DNA of 64,000 bases from Kordia aestuariivivens (GCF_014397005.1 NZ_JACGWS010000005.1:62001-126000), one strand, 5' to 3'. Counted from the first letter of the stretch, positions 1 to 9,947 are shown. The notes: generated from the letters alone by a model not told the origin. Made by a program: numbers and translations.

Positions 1-467
1 ACAGCTATTTCACGAAATTGGTCGTAAAAACTGTAAATCGTACGCATTACCGTGACATGTTGTTTGAAAACCTCTTGCCGAATGCGCCCAATAGTGTTGC
101 GTTAGAAACGGGAAAAGAAGATTTAACCGAAAATAGAGGAATTGTCGCTTTGCAAGAATTAGACAAAATTGTCAAAGAACGCGGTGGAAAATTGACGGTA
201 GTTTTAATTCCTCAGAATTATTTCTTCTCCAAGAAAAATCCACACATTCATGATGAATTAAAAGATAAACTTCAAGAAGTCATCAATGGTGATAATAGTT
301 ACAAAGCCATTAAAAGACAATTAACAACTTTCCATATAGATTACTTAGACCCAATGCCTGTATTGGACGAATCTTCTTATTTTGATGAAGATGCTCACTG
401 GAACAAAAAAGGGCATAAGCAAGTAGGTGAGGCGTTGGCGAAGCATATTAAAGCGATGCAAGAGTAG
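1..467 (+). CDS. SGNH/GDSL-type hydrolase, C-terminal part
   Basis: This is the 3' end of a gene that starts before the window; the reading frame is open from base 3. About 155 residues are visible. Near the C-terminus is an Asp-x-x-His motif (DEDAHWNKKGH), typical of the catalytic Asp/His block of SGNH esterases, including the AlgJ/AlgX and DltD-like proteins that often accompany MBOAT acyltransferases. The mid-part, with VVLIPQNYFF, looks like the beta strand and loop of the same fold. The N-terminal Ser block lies outside the window, so substrate and localisation cannot be judged. Acyl transfer or esterase action on an envelope polysaccharide is a family-based inference. Confidence 0.7.
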   Translation, partial: SYFTKLVVKTVNRTHYRDMLFENLLPNAPNSVALETGKEDLTENRGIVALQELDKIVKERGGKLTVVLIPQNYFFSKKNPHIHDELKDKLQEVINGDNSYKAIKRQLTTFHIDYLDPMPVLDESSYFDEDAHWNKKGHKQVGEALAKHIKAMQE

Positions 468-502
468 CTTCATAACAACGTTTATTAGAAAGTATTAAAA
501 CC

Positions 503-536
503 AAAAAAACCGATCAAATTTTGATCGGTTTTTTGT
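503..536. terminator. Bidirectional intrinsic terminator
   Basis: A hairpin of CCGATCAAA and TTTGATCGG is flanked by an A-run on the left and a T-run on the right. It can end the hydrolase transcript on the plus strand and tRNA-Tyr read from the minus strand. Confidence 0.75.
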
Positions 537-540
537 TTCG

Positions 541-622
<82 letters not shown>

Positions 623-786
623 AACACGTACGATTTGTTTTTAAATCGGTTGCAAATATACTATTGTTTTTGAACCATGCAAATAAAAAATATACGTTTT
701 TTTAAGTAAAAAAGTAACTTGCTGAAAATCAGATTTTGAAATGTTGAATTAATGAATGTTAAATTTTAAATTAAAAAATAATTTCA

Positions 787-817
787 CCTAATACCTAATA
801 CCTAATACCTAATACCC
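787..817. repeat. Heptamer tandem repeat (CCTAATA)n, about 4 copies
   Basis: Four consecutive CCTAATA units lie just 3' of the stop codon of the TlpA-like gene. The same heptamer recurs at 24638-24686, also beside a minus-strand stop codon. Confidence 0.9.
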
Positions 818-823
818 GAAAAA

Positions 824-1978
824 CTACTTTCCAAGCAACTCTTTAATCTTCGCTTCTAATTGAGCGCCACGTAAATTCTTTGCTACAATCTCTCCTTTTT
901 CATTCAAAATAAAAGTTGAAGGAATAGAGCGAACATTATAACTACGTGCAATTCCGTCTTTAAAACCAGCTAAATTTGAAACTTGGTGCCAAGGCAATCC
1001 ATCTTGTTCAATAGCGCGAATCCAATCTTCTCTTGCATTTCTCTGATTTACACGACCATCTAAAGAAACACCAATAATTTCCAATCCATCAGCATGATAC
1101 TTATTGTAGATTTTCACCACATTCGGATTCTCTTTACGGCAAGGTCCACACCAAGCTGCCCAAAAATCAATAACGGTTACTTTTCCTTTAATATCATTCA
1201 AAGAAATCGTTTTTCCTTCCGGATTTGGCGCTGAAAAGTTTGTGGCAACTGAACCAACTGAAGCTCTTAATAATTCAGTAATTTTAATAAATAAATCTTC
1301 CGAAACTTTGGCTTTTTTCATGTCATTCGGAAGTCCATCATAAAATACTTTAGCTTTTGGCGCAGTTGTCAATTTGTTTCTCAACAAACGATTCACGATT
1401 AACACAGAAATATAGGATGTAGGATGCTTTTTTACATAGTCTTCCTGGTAGGTAAGTCCTTCTTTTTGTAAATCAGACATCTGCTTTCGAGCAATTACAA
1501 CAGAATCGGTCAATTTTAACTTTATGAATTCTCCATAACGTTCCCTAGCTTTAATAATCTTAGCGCTTAATATTCTAGAACCTGAAATAAAATCAGTATA
1601 TTCTTGGTTGTGCTTACCGCCAGATACTTTTGATTGCGACAAGCTGTCTTTATAGGCTTCAACTTTTACATCACCTTCTTCTAAAATAACAGAAAAACTT
1701 CCTTGAGCACCATTTACAAACACATAGCCCATTTGTGGATACTCAACTTCTCCAGTAAATATAAACTTGCCATTTTGTACAATTGCAGTATCTTTTGGTA
1801 CTGGTTTTCCATTTTCATTATGAACTTTTAAAAATGCACGAACACCGTCAGGAGTACCGATAATAGTTGTTTCTACTGCAAATTTTTGAGGTTTACTTTC
1901 TGTTTCCGCACAGGAAGTAAATAGTAACATACTAGCAATACATGCGATTAAAAATACTTTTTTCACGTTTGTATACAT
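824..1978 (-). CDS. TlpA-like thioredoxin-fold lipoprotein (DUF4369 + redoxin)
   Basis: A 384-residue lipoprotein with a signal peptide ending in the lipobox LFTSC (Cys23). Residues about 35-130 resemble the DUF4369 domain that precedes thioredoxin folds in Bacteroidota. Residues about 240-384 are a TlpA/ResA-type thioredoxin domain with WCGPC at 276-280 and the cis-Pro segment SIPSTF. Such proteins sit in the periplasm and reduce or exchange disulfides, for example during cytochrome maturation or stress; the actual partner is not shown here. The gene is monocistronic. A TAAATTTG -7-like element lies upstream at 2010-2017. The family is clear; the physiological role is inferred. Confidence 0.88.
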   Translation of the reverse strand: MYTNVKKVFLIACIASMLLFTSCAETESKPQKFAVETTIIGTPDGVRAFLKVHNENGKPVPKDTAIVQNGKFIFTGEVEYPQMGYVFVNGAQGSFSVILEEGDVKVEAYKDSLSQSKVSGGKHNQEYTDFISGSRILSAKIIKARERYGEFIKLKLTDSVVIARKQMSDLQKEGLTYQEDYVKKHPTSYISVLIVNRLLRNKLTTAPKAKVFYDGLPNDMKKAKVSEDLFIKITELLRASVGSVATNFSAPNPEGKTISLNDIKGKVTVIDFWAAWCGPCRKENPNVVKIYNKYHADGLEIIGVSLDGRVNQRNAREDWIRAIEQDGLPWHQVSNLAGFKDGIARSYNVRSIPSTFILNEKGEIVAKNLRGAQLEAKIKELLGK

Positions 1979-2009
1979 TTTATATTGAATAATTTAATTG
2001 TTAAACGCG

Positions 2010-2017
2010 CAAATTTA
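2010..2017 (-). promoter_or_regulatory. Candidate -7 element of the TlpA-like gene
   Basis: On the minus strand the sequence reads TAAATTTG, matching the Bacteroidota TAnnTTTG -7 consensus, 33 bp upstream of the start codon. No clear -33 TTTG is present at standard spacing. Confidence 0.4.
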
Positions 2018-2046
2018 ACCAAATGTGTAGAATTTCCCTAGTAAAA

Positions 2047-2520
2047 TTAAAATTGATAACGGACACCTAATGCCAAGTCCATATCAAGGTCATCATTGAA
2101 TCCTTTCTCAAAGCCAAATTCAGGTCGTATGTCCAATGAAAGTTGCAGTGGGAAATCAAAATTATACTCAATTCCAACATCACCAGCGAAGAATGCATAA
2201 AAACCGTCATTCGTAGCATTTCGGTTGCTATTCCAACTTCCAATTCCGCCACCAGCACCAGCATACCAATTAAATCCTCCATCAATATTCCAAACCCATT
2301 GATACAATCCTGTAAGCCTATATGCATCATAATCGTCATTATCTTTCCAGCCTAAATCGAGTTCCAATCTATTAGTGTCGCCTAATGCACGTTGATACGA
2401 AATTTCGGTTCCAAATCCGTTATTTCCTCCAATTCTTAAACCGATGGCATTCTCTGCAATCTGTTGTGCAGAAGCCAAATATCCTAAAAATAAAATACTT
2501 AAAATAACTAACTTTTTCAT
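2047..2520 (-). CDS. Small outer-membrane beta-barrel protein
   Basis: A 157-residue secreted protein with an N-terminal signal peptide ending around LASAQQ. The rest alternates polar and aromatic residues in strands joined by Asn/Asp/Gly-rich turns and ends in the aromatic C-terminus RYQF, as in outer-membrane barrels. Its size suggests an eight-stranded barrel. There is no enzymatic motif. It is divergent from the FAD/Fe-S oxidoreductase and upstream of the TlpA-like gene on the same strand, but separated from it. Function is unknown; structural or small-solute roles are typical of such proteins. Confidence 0.75.
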   Translation of the reverse strand: MKKLVILSILFLGYLASAQQIAENAIGLRIGGNNGFGTEISYQRALGDTNRLELDLGWKDNDDYDAYRLTGLYQWVWNIDGGFNWYAGAGGGIGSWNSNRNATNDGFYAFFAGDVGIEYNFDFPLQLSLDIRPEFGFEKGFNDDLDMDLALGVRYQF

Positions 2521-2623
2521 CTGTTTATGTTTTAAAATTACAGTCTTGTTAATTCTTGTATTATAACTAAAAAAATAAGTTTATATTGCTGAAAAATTTA
2601 CAAAAAGCACTCAAATCAGTAGG

Positions 2624-5542
2624 ATGAAAGCGAAATTGGAAGAATTGAAGCAGGTCTTTGCAGGTACTATTTTTTATGACGATTTACACAGAATTTTATA
2701 CGCTACTGATGCTTCCGTATATCGCAAATTACCGTTAGCTGTTGCGTATCCTAAAAATAGTGACGATCTAAAAACGTTGATAAATTTTGCTGCTAAACAC
2801 AATACTTCCTTAATTCCGAGGACTGCAGGAACTTCTTTAGCTGGACAATGTGTTGGTGAAGGTATTGTAGTGGATGTTTCTAAACACTTTACTCGAATTT
2901 TAGATATCAATGAAACGGCAAAAACGGTCACTGTTCAATCTGGCGTTGTCCGCGATGAATTAAATGCGTATTTAAAAACCTTTAATTTATTTTTTGGACC
3001 AAACACATCAACGTCCAATCGGTGTATGATTGGTGGAATGGTCGGAAACAACTCATCTGGAACGACTTCGATTCAATATGGCGTAACGCGTGATAAAATT
3101 GTTTCAATGGATGTGTTACTTTCCGATGGATCGGAAGTTACTTTTGGAGAAATTACCACAGAAGAATTTCATCAAAAACGTGCGTTAACGACCCTTGAAG
3201 GCGCTATTTATCAAAAAATATACGAAATGCTGATTGATAAAAACAATCAAGCGAGAATACGAATTGAATTCCCAAAAGCGACCATTCATAGAAGAAATAC
3301 AGGCTACGCCATTGACGAATTGCTCAATGCTGAACCTTTTACGAAAGATGGCGAACGCTTTAATATGTGCAAACTACTTTCTGGAAGTGAAGGAACCTTA
3401 GCGTTTACGACTAAAATTACATTACAATTAGACGAATTGCCACCAACACATCATTGTGTAGTTGCAGCACACTATGAAAGCATTGAAGCTTGTTTACAGT
3501 CGGTTTCACTCACAATGCAACATAATTTGTATACCTGTGAAATGATGGATAAAATCATTTTAGATTGTACAAAGTCAAATCTGGCGCAAGCCAAAAATAG
3601 ATTTTTCGTAAAAGGCGATCCACAAGCGATTTTACTACTAGAATTACGATCAACCAACATAGAAGACTTAGAAAAACAAACCGCTGATTTATTGGCTTCT
3701 TTAAAGAAAGAAGGAAAAAGTTACCATTATCCAATCTTAAAAGGTGACGATATTTCTAAAGCAATGGAATTGCGAAAAGCAGGTTTAGGTTTATTGGGAA
3801 ATATTATTGGCGATAAAAAAGCCGTGGCGTGTATTGAAGATACTGCAGTTGCGTTGGAAGATTTATCAAATTACATTGCGGAGTTTTCTGAATTGATGGC
3901 GAAGTACGAGCAAAAAGCAGTGTATTATGCGCATGCAGGCGCAGGAGAATTGCATTTGCGTCCAATTTTGAATCTAAAGAAGAAAGAAGATGTTGTATTA
4001 TTTCGAAAAATAACGCGTGATGTTGCCAAATTGGTCAAAAAATATAAAGGTTCATTCAGTGGTGAGCACGGCGATGGAATTGTCCGTGCGGAATTTATTC
4101 CAATCATGATAGGTGAGAAGAACTATGAATTACTAAAAGATGTCAAAAGCGTATTTGATCCAAAAAATATCTTCAATCCAGGGAAAATCGTAGATGCAGC
4201 CAAGATGGATACGTCTTTGCGCTACGAAATCGATCGGGAAGAACCTGAAATAGAAACCATATTTGACTTTTCGGACAGTGAAGGAATCTTGCGAGCAGCT
4301 GAAAAATGTAATGGTTCGGGCGATTGTAGAAAACCTGCTTCCTTTTCAGGAACGATGTGCCCAAGTTACAGAGCTACAAAAAACGAGAAAGATACCACAC
4401 GCGCAAGAGCAAATGCATTGCGTGAATTTTTGACACAATCCGAGAAAGAAAACAAATTTGATCACACAGAATTAAAGGAAGTTTTTGACTTGTGTTTGAG
4501 CTGTAAAGCCTGCGCAAGCGAATGTCCAAGTAATGTAGATGTTGCCGCTTTAAAAGCAGAATTTTTACATCAATATTACAAATCGAACAAGCCCACTTTT
4601 CGTGATAAAGCGTTTGCATTTTCAACGAAATCAAACAAATTGGCAAGTAAGTTCCCGGGACTTTCAAACTTTGTAAAAACCAATAGTTTTACCTCAAAAA
4701 TCATCAAAAATAAACTTGGCGTTGCCGCTGAACGTACATTGCCAATTAATTCAAGTAAAACTTTAGATAAAATAATTCAAAAAACTTTAAATCAATTAAA
4801 TATAAATAGTTCAAAAGCTAAAAAAGTATATCTTTTTAGTGATGAATTTACCAACTATTTAGAATCTGATATTGGACAAGATGCGTTAATCGTTTTATCG
4901 GAACTTGGATATGAAATCAAGCATATTCCACATGAGGAAAGCGGACGCACCTTCATTTCAAAAGGTTTCCTAAAGGAAGCTAAAAAAGCAGCAAACGCAA
5001 ATGTGAATCTGTTTAAAGATATTTTGAATGAAAATGCTGTTTTAGTCGGAATTGAGCCTTCAGCAATTCTCACTTTTCGCGATGAATATATTCGTTTGGC
5101 AGACGATAAAGAAGCCGCAAAGCAAATTGCGAAGTATGTATATTTAATTGAAGAATTTTTAGCTGCTGAAATTCAAGCGGGCGAAATCACTTCGGAATCG
5201 TTTACACAAGAAGAAAAAAACGTTAAAATTCATGTGCATTGTTACCAAAAAGCACTGTCGAATCAGAAATGTACGTTTGACATTTTGAATCTTCCCAAAA
5301 ACTACAAACCAACCATTATTGCTTCTGGTTGCTGTGGAATGGCAGGTTCATTCGGATACGAAAAAGAACATTACGAAGTTAGCATGAATGTTGGCGAACA
5401 ATCACTGTTTCCTGCAGTTAGAGCAGCAGAAGTAAATGCAATCATTGCTGCAAATGGCACAAGTTGTAGACATCAAATTAAAGATGGAACACAAAAAGAA
5501 GCGTTGCATCCGATTACGGTTTTGAGACACGCTTTGCTTTAG
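2624..5542 (+). CDS. FAD-binding / Fe-S oxidoreductase (D-lactate dehydrogenase or glycolate oxidase type, YdiJ-like)
   Basis: A 972-residue fusion protein. The N-terminal half is a PCMH-type FAD-binding domain, with the glycine-rich stretches PRTAGTSLAGQ and GGMVGNNSSGT, followed by an FAD-linked oxidase C-terminal domain containing YAHAGAGELHLRP. Then come ferredoxin-like Cys clusters around residues 565-585 (CNGSGDC) and 625-640 (CLSCKACASECPS). At the C-terminus is a CCG-type domain with ASGCCGMAGSFG. This order matches the large one-chain 2-hydroxyacid dehydrogenases (E. coli YdiJ and FAD/Fe-S D-lactate dehydrogenases). It likely oxidises D-2-hydroxyacids and passes electrons to the quinone pool. 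The exact substrate cannot be read from the sequence. Confidence 0.88.
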   Translation: MKAKLEELKQVFAGTIFYDDLHRILYATDASVYRKLPLAVAYPKNSDDLKTLINFAAKHNTSLIPRTAGTSLAGQCVGEGIVVDVSKHFTRILDINETAKTVTVQSGVVRDELNAYLKTFNLFFGPNTSTSNRCMIGGMVGNNSSGTTSIQYGVTRDKIVSMDVLLSDGSEVTFGEITTEEFHQKRALTTLEGAIYQKIYEMLIDKNNQARIRIEFPKATIHRRNTGYAIDELLNAEPFTKDGERFNMCKLLSGSEGTLAFTTKITLQLDELPPTHHCVVAAHYESIEACLQSVSLTMQHNLYTCEMMDKIILDCTKSNLAQAKNRFFVKGDPQAILLLELRSTNIEDLEKQTADLLASLKKEGKSYHYPILKGDDISKAMELRKAGLGLLGNIIGDKKAVACIEDTAVALEDLSNYIAEFSELMAKYEQKAVYYAHAGAGELHLRPILNLKKKEDVVLFRKITRDVAKLVKKYKGSFSGEHGDGIVRAEFIPIMIGEKNYELLKDVKSVFDPKNIFNPGKIVDAAKMDTSLRYEIDREEPEIETIFDFSDSEGILRAAEKCNGSGDCRKPASFSGTMCPSYRATKNEKDTTRARANALREFLTQSEKENKFDHTELKEVFDLCLSCKACASECPSNVDVAALKAEFLHQYYKSNKPTFRDKAFAFSTKSNKLASKFPGLSNFVKTNSFTSKIIKNKLGVAAERTLPINSSKTLDKIIQKTLNQLNINSSKAKKVYLFSDEFTNYLESDIGQDALIVLSELGYEIKHIPHEESGRTFISKGFLKEAKKAANANVNLFKDILNENAVLVGIEPSAILTFRDEYIRLADDKEAAKQIAKYVYLIEEFLAAEIQAGEITSESFTQEEKNVKIHVHCYQKALSNQKCTFDILNLPKNYKPTIIASGCCGMAGSFGYEKEHYEVSMNVGEQSLFPAVRAAEVNAIIAANGTSCRHQIKDGTQKEALHPITVLRHALL

Positions 5543-5660
5543 ACGTGCTTCGCTCTTGGAACGCTTTGCTTTTAGACTAGTTCCCGCGTAGGCGGGAATC
5601 TTTTAGAACGCTTCGCTTTTAGACTTGCTTCGCTTTTTGTACATTAGACTTCTTAGTCGT
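5543..5660. repeat. Degenerate GCTTCGCTTTTAGAC intergenic repeat with GC-rich hairpin
   Basis: Right after the oxidoreductase stop codon, variants of GCTTYGCTTTTAGAC occur about four times. Between them is the perfect hairpin TTCCCGC-GTAG-GCGGGAA (5581-5598). Pieces recur elsewhere: ttagacttcttag at 5644-5656 and 31395-31407, and the inverse of GCTTCGCTTTTA at 39616-39630. This looks like a dispersed intergenic repeat of the genome. The hairpin could also act in mRNA 3'-end formation. Confidence 0.6.
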
Positions 5661-5796
5661 CAAGCTGAACTTGATTCAACTTCTCATCATGCTTCGACAA
5701 TTTCAGTATTAAGAGTATTTCTCGATACAATTTTTCTTCATTTCATTCCAAAAAATCACTCGAAATGACGATTGTGATTGAATTTAAAATATTTTT
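5661..5796. other. Intergenic stretch without a gene
   Basis: No open frame with coding character is seen. The stretch contains fragments such as CAAGCTGAACTTGATT and the inverted pair TCATTTC / CACTCGAAATGA, resembling intergenic repeats common in flavobacterial genomes. Confidence 0.5.
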
Positions 5797-5846
5797 CTAA
5801 CAATCTAACAATCTAACAATCTAACAATCTAACAATCTAAACAATC
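5797..5846. repeat. Octamer tandem repeat (CTAACAAT)n, 5 copies
   Basis: Five perfect CTAACAAT units are followed by a degenerate sixth. They end about 30 bp from the stop codon of the minus-strand lipoprotein gene at 5875. Confidence 0.9.
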
Positions 5847-5874
5847 CAAGAAGTCCAAAAATCTAAGTAAGTCT

Positions 5875-6714
5875 TTAATTAACCAAATACGAAGTCAATT
5901 CTTCAACATTCGTCCCTGAACCACTCGTAGGAATCCCTAGATTGATATTGAACGTTTGTAAAAGTGCTACGGTTGTTGGGTTTAACGTAAAACGAATTTC
6001 TGATTCCGCTTTTAATAATCCAACATTTGGACCGTAATATGCACGTGTAGTCAATACATCTTGCGGATCAAGAATAGAAAATGTTGTAGGATTTCCTAAT
6101 ATATCAACAGACGTACTCACGCTTAGTTCCAGTTTTAAATCCACCACTTCAACATCAGAGAATGATTCGCCATTTACGGTAAAACTCGCCAAGCGTTCAA
6201 TTTTCTCTGAACTTAAACTGTATGCAATTGTAATTGGAAATCCTTGAAGATCTTGCGTAAACATATCTGAAGAGGAGAAAAGAGTTGTATTATCTGCAAC
6301 ACTTGAATCATATAAAACAGCGCCTTCAAAAGGAATGGCGGCAATGCCTAAATCAATTGGAAAATCCAAACTTCCATTCAGTGTAAGCGCAGTTCCTTGC
6401 TCAGTAAGTGTTCCATTTGCTAACAAAGTACTCATTGAGCCACTTGCAATATTATTCGCGTTTACGTCTAACATAAATGTATCTCCGCTTCTTGAAGCGA
6501 CATACAATGAATCTTCTGCTGTAGTAACAGCATTTGCATTATCAGTAATCGAGACATCGTAATTCCAGTAATTATTTACACTCGCAGGAAAATAATTTGC
6601 AGGCAATACAGGTGTTTCTAATCCGTCATCCGTAGTTGCGGGGTCATCACTACTTCCACACGAAGTAAGTAGTGTCAGTATGCAAATTCCAAAAGCTTTA
6701 GCTATGTTTTTCAT
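5875..6714 (-). CDS. Uncharacterised lipoprotein
   Basis: A 279-residue protein with a lipoprotein signal peptide (LTLLTSC, then GSSDDP), a common flavobacterial form of exported lipoprotein with an acidic linker after the Cys. The mature part (about 35-279) is rich in Thr, Ser, Asn and hydrophobic strands and looks like an all-beta domain. I recognise no catalytic motif. It is transcribed alone, divergent from aroC. Surface exposure is possible because the S-D-D after the Cys resembles a Bacteroidota lipoprotein export signal, but this is inference. Confidence 0.7.
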   Translation of the reverse strand: MKNIAKAFGICILTLLTSCGSSDDPATTDDGLETPVLPANYFPASVNNYWNYDVSITDNANAVTTAEDSLYVASRSGDTFMLDVNANNIASGSMSTLLANGTLTEQGTALTLNGSLDFPIDLGIAAIPFEGAVLYDSSVADNTTLFSSSDMFTQDLQGFPITIAYSLSSEKIERLASFTVNGESFSDVEVVDLKLELSVSTSVDILGNPTTFSILDPQDVLTTRAYYGPNVGLLKAESEIRFTLNPTTVALLQTFNINLGIPTSGSGTNVEELTSYLVN

Positions 6715-7035
6715 CAGTAGTATTTAAAGTCGTCAAATTAAGTGCTTCCTACGACATATACAATACTTTACAGGATGTTTTTTTGAAAAAGAAGGAGTTC
6801 AAACACTAATTTTATGGACGATCAAAACCATTTTTATTTTTCGTTTTTTCACGAAATCTTATTTCACAAGACAAATAAATCGCAAACGACAAAATTTGAT
6901 GAAAAATAGTGTGAAGCTTAGTTGCTTGAATGTTACCAATTTATCAATAGAAATGGTCAAATGTTAAGTAAATTTCACCCATTTGTTGGGTTTTTGAATC
7001 TGTTAGATTAAATTTACAATTGTTAAAAATAGGCT
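6715..7035. other. Divergent intergenic region, no gene seen
   Basis: This 321-bp AT-rich spacer separates the lipoprotein gene from aroC and should hold both promoters. A TAAATTTA element near 7010 is one mismatch from TAnnTTTG and could serve aroC. A 31-codon open frame at 6814-6909 lacks support. Confidence 0.5.
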
Positions 7036-8097
7036 ATGGCAGGAAATACCTTTGGATCAGTATTCAAATTGACCACTTTTGGAGAATCGCATGGAGCAGC
7101 AATTGGCGGAATTATTGACGGTTGTCCAGCAGGATTAGAATTAAATATGGAAATGATTCAGGAGGAAATGAATCGTAGAAAACCAGGACAATCTGCCATT
7201 GTTACGCAACGGAAAGAACCAGATGCGGTTGTTTTTTACTCGGGAATCTTTGAAGGAAAAACAACAGGCGTTCCTATTGGATTCGCTATTCACAACACTA
7301 ATCAGAAATCACACGATTATTCACATATTAAAGAAACCTATCGTCCATCGCATGCAGATTATGTGTACGATCAGAAGTACGGACATCGCGATTATAGAGG
7401 CGGCGGAAGAAGTTCGGCTCGCGAAACAGCATCTAGAGTGGTGGCTGGCGCAATTGCAAAACAATTTCTTTCAGGTATTAAAATTAATGCGTTTGTATCA
7501 TCGGTAGGAGCGATTTCTTTAGACATTCCATATCAAGAATTAGATTTTACGTTAACAGAAAGCAATCCTGTGCGTTGCCCAGATCCAGCGAAAGCTGCAG
7601 AAATGGAGGCAAAAATTAGAGAAATTCGTAAAGAAGGTGATACTATTGGCGGAACCATTACGTGTGTTTTGCAAAATGTCCCTGTCGGATTGGGAGAACC
7701 CGTTTTTGATAAATTACACGCCGAACTCGGAAAAGCCATGTTATCCATCAATGCCGTAAAAGGTTTTGAATACGGAAGCGGATTTGAAGGTTCCAAAATG
7801 AAAGGAAGCGAACACAATGATATTTTCAACGCAGACGGAACGACAAAAAGTAACCTTTCTGGCGGAATTCAAGGTGGAATCAGCAACGGAATGGATATTT
7901 ATTTCAGCGTAGCTTTCAAACCTGTGGCAACCATTATGCAAAAACAAGATACCATCAACAAAGATGGAAATATTGTGGAAATGACAGGAAAAGGGCGTCA
8001 TGATCCGTGTGTTGTGCCAAGAGCCGTTCCTATCGTAGAAGCTATGGCAGCATTGGTCTTAGCGGATTATTACTTATTAAACAAAACCATCAAATAA
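7036..8097 (+). CDS. aroC: Chorismate synthase
   Basis: A 353-residue protein covering the whole family length. It converts 5-enolpyruvylshikimate-3-phosphate to chorismate with reduced FMN, the last step of the shikimate pathway. The three signature regions are present: GESHG (residues 16-20), RPSHADY with [16 protein letters not shown] (about 108-135), and the C-terminal [15 protein letters not shown]. The start is set by the conserved [17 protein letters not shown]-terminus. Its stop overlaps the next gene's ATG by one base (TAATG), so translation is probably coupled. aroB lies separately at 34.3 kb. Confidence 0.97.
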   Translation: MAGNTFGSVFKLTTFGESHGAAIGGIIDGCPAGLELNMEMIQEEMNRRKPGQSAIVTQRKEPDAVVFYSGIFEGKTTGVPIGFAIHNTNQKSHDYSHIKETYRPSHADYVYDQKYGHRDYRGGGRSSARETASRVVAGAIAKQFLSGIKINAFVSSVGAISLDIPYQELDFTLTESNPVRCPDPAKAAEMEAKIREIRKEGDTIGGTITCVLQNVPVGLGEPVFDKLHAELGKAMLSINAVKGFEYGSGFEGSKMKGSEHNDIFNADGTTKSNLSGGIQGGISNGMDIYFSVAFKPVATIMQKQDTINKDGNIVEMTGKGRHDPCVVPRAVPIVEAMAALVLADYYLLNKTIK

Positions 8098-8603
8098 TGA
8101 GTGTAAAAGACTTTTTCGTAGCTGTTGTTAAAATATTCGCCATATACATTCTCATTGAAGGAATTATTCCGGTTATATCAAATATTATTTATTTTAATCA
8201 AATAGATGACGCAACGTTTCTATTTGGCTTTATTGGGGTCATTTTACTCTTTTTTGCAATTGTGTATTTGATGCTTGCATTCGCAGCAAAAATTGTAAGC
8301 TTTTTACGATTAGATAAAGGGTTTGAAGCAACACAATTCGATTTTTCTAAAACAGATAGCAATTACATTGTAGAAATAGTCATTGCAATGATGGGTGTTT
8401 ATCTCTTATTTACTACAATTCCCTACATATTACAAGATGGTTACACACTATTAAAAAGTAACGTAAACAGTTATAGTTTTGCTTTTAAAAGTCCTGAAGT
8501 ACTTAAACAAAACTTATATAACAATTTATTATATATCTTAGTTGGAATAATTATTCTATTTTTAAGGAAACCAATTGCAAATATATTTACTTCAAAATCA
8601 TAA
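8097..8603 (+). CDS. Uncharacterised four-helix membrane protein
   Basis: A 168-residue protein. The ATG at 8097 is chosen because it overlaps the aroC stop as TAATG and begins [11 protein letters not shown]. Four hydrophobic segments are visible, about residues 8-32, 40-66, 92-114 and 145-163, separated by short polar loops. There are no conserved catalytic residues that I recognise. It is probably co-transcribed with aroC and lies 36 bp before the symporter gene. Function unknown. Confidence 0.65.
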   Translation: MSVKDFFVAVVKIFAIYILIEGIIPVISNIIYFNQIDDATFLFGFIGVILLFFAIVYLMLAFAAKIVSFLRLDKGFEATQFDFSKTDSNYIVEIVIAMMGVYLLFTTIPYILQDGYTLLKSNVNSYSFAFKSPEVLKQNLYNNLLYILVGIIILFLRKPIANIFTSKS

Positions 8604-8639
8604 CAAACTCACGTTTCACAAACGAATCACTTAGCATAT

Positions 8640-9947
8640 ATGAAAAAAATGGCACTACACTGGAAAATTATTTTAGGAATGGTTTTAGGAGTCCTTGTCG
8701 GATTGCTCATGACTACTTTTGATGGAGGAAAAGAAATTGTTCAAGATTGGATAAAACCTTTCGGAAAAATGTTTATCAACTGTCTTAAAATGATTGCTAT
8801 TCCTTTAATTCTTGCAGCATTGATAAAAGGTGTTTCAGATTTAAGAGATATTTCTAAGCTCTCAAAAATGGGCGGAAGAACCATTGGTGTTTATATCATT
8901 ACTACTGTTATTGCAGTAACTATTGGTTTAATGCTTGTAAATATTGTCCAACCAGGAAAAGCGATTTCAAAAGAAACGCGAACAGAAATGATTGAAAATT
9001 ATAGTGGAGACACTACAAAATATAAAGAAACTGCAAAAGATCAGAAAAATGCTGGTCCATTAAAAGCGTTAGAAGATTTGGTGCCAGAAAACCTTTTTAA
9101 AGCGGCAACGGACAATGGAAATATGCTACAAATCATATTCTTTGCTATATTCTTTGGAGTTAGTTTGATCTTAATTCCAGAAGAAAAAGGAAAAACCGTT
9201 AAAAGCTTTTTTGATGGTTTCAATGAAGTCATCCTCAAAATGGTCGATTTAATTATGCTTGCAGCACCTTACGGAGTATTTGCATTGTTAGCAGCAATTG
9301 TTGTAGAATCGCCCAGTATAGACTTATTTATCGCACTTAGTTGGTATGCAATAACCGTTGTTGGTGGTTTGTTGTTGATGATATGTATTTACATTACAAT
9401 CGTGTATGTTTTTACAAAAAAATCACCAAGATTCTTTCTTGATGGAATTTCTCCAGCACAATTATTAGCATTCTCTACAAGTTCTAGTGCCGCAACTTTA
9501 CCAGTTACTATGGAACGTGTTACAGAACATTTAGGTGTAGAAGAAGAAGTATCAAGTTTTGTGTTGCCAATTGGAGCAACCATTAACATGGATGGAACAA
9601 GTTTATACCAAGCAGTAGCAGCAGTATTTATTGCACAAGCTTTTGGTATGGAATTAGATTTTGCAACGCAATTAGGAATTATAGCAACAGCTACATTGGC
9701 TTCCATTGGAAGTGCCGCGGTTCCTGGTGCTGGAATGGTAATGTTAGTAGGAGTTTTAGGATATGCTGGAATTCCAGAAGCTGGATTGGCATTAATATTT
9801 GCAGTAGACAGACCTTTAGATATGTGTAGAACTGTTGTAAATGTTACTGGAGATGCTACAGTTTCTATGGTTGTGGCCAAATCTGTTGGGAAATTGGGCG
9901 AACCAAAACCTAAAAATTGGGACGATAATTACGAAGCCGTAAAATAA
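8640..9947 (+). CDS. Dicarboxylate/amino acid:cation symporter (DAACS family)
   Basis: A 435-residue inner-membrane transporter of the GltP/DctA/Glt(Ph) family. Family marks are the serine-rich re-entrant hairpin STSSSAATLPVT, the NMDGTSLYQAVAAVFIAQ segment (NMDGT motif), the second hairpin SIGSAAVPGAGMV, and the substrate-site VDRPLDMCRTVVNVTGD. The Asp and Arg/Cys placement in the last motif fits acidic substrates (glutamate, aspartate or C4-dicarboxylates); which one cannot be said. Coupling to Na+ or H+ is family knowledge. A longer polar insertion (about residues 105-140, rich in Lys, Thr and Glu) follows helix 3. Confidence 0.92.
   Translation: MKKMALHWKIILGMVLGVLVGLLMTTFDGGKEIVQDWIKPFGKMFINCLKMIAIPLILAALIKGVSDLRDISKLSKMGGRTIGVYIITTVIAVTIGLMLVNIVQPGKAISKETRTEMIENYSGDTTKYKETAKDQKNAGPLKALEDLVPENLFKAATDNGNMLQIIFFAIFFGVSLILIPEEKGKTVKSFFDGFNEVILKMVDLIMLAAPYGVFALLAAIVVESPSIDLFIALSWYAITVVGGLLLMICIYITIVYVFTKKSPRFFLDGISPAQLLAFSTSSSAATLPVTMERVTEHLGVEEEVSSFVLPIGATINMDGTSLYQAVAAVFIAQAFGMELDFATQLGIIATATLASIGSAAVPGAGMVMLVGVLGYAGIPEAGLALIFAVDRPLDMCRTVVNVTGDATVSMVVAKSVGKLGEPKPKNWDDNYEAVK

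Noticed and set aside
6814-6909. 31-codon open frame MDDQNHFYFSF...
   Set aside because: It has no well-placed ribosome-binding sequence and no second copy; the composition is that of AT-rich spacer.
9389-9880. 163-codon minus-strand open frame
   Set aside because: It is antisense to the strongly supported symporter gene and has a low-complexity Ala/Thr/Pro composition.
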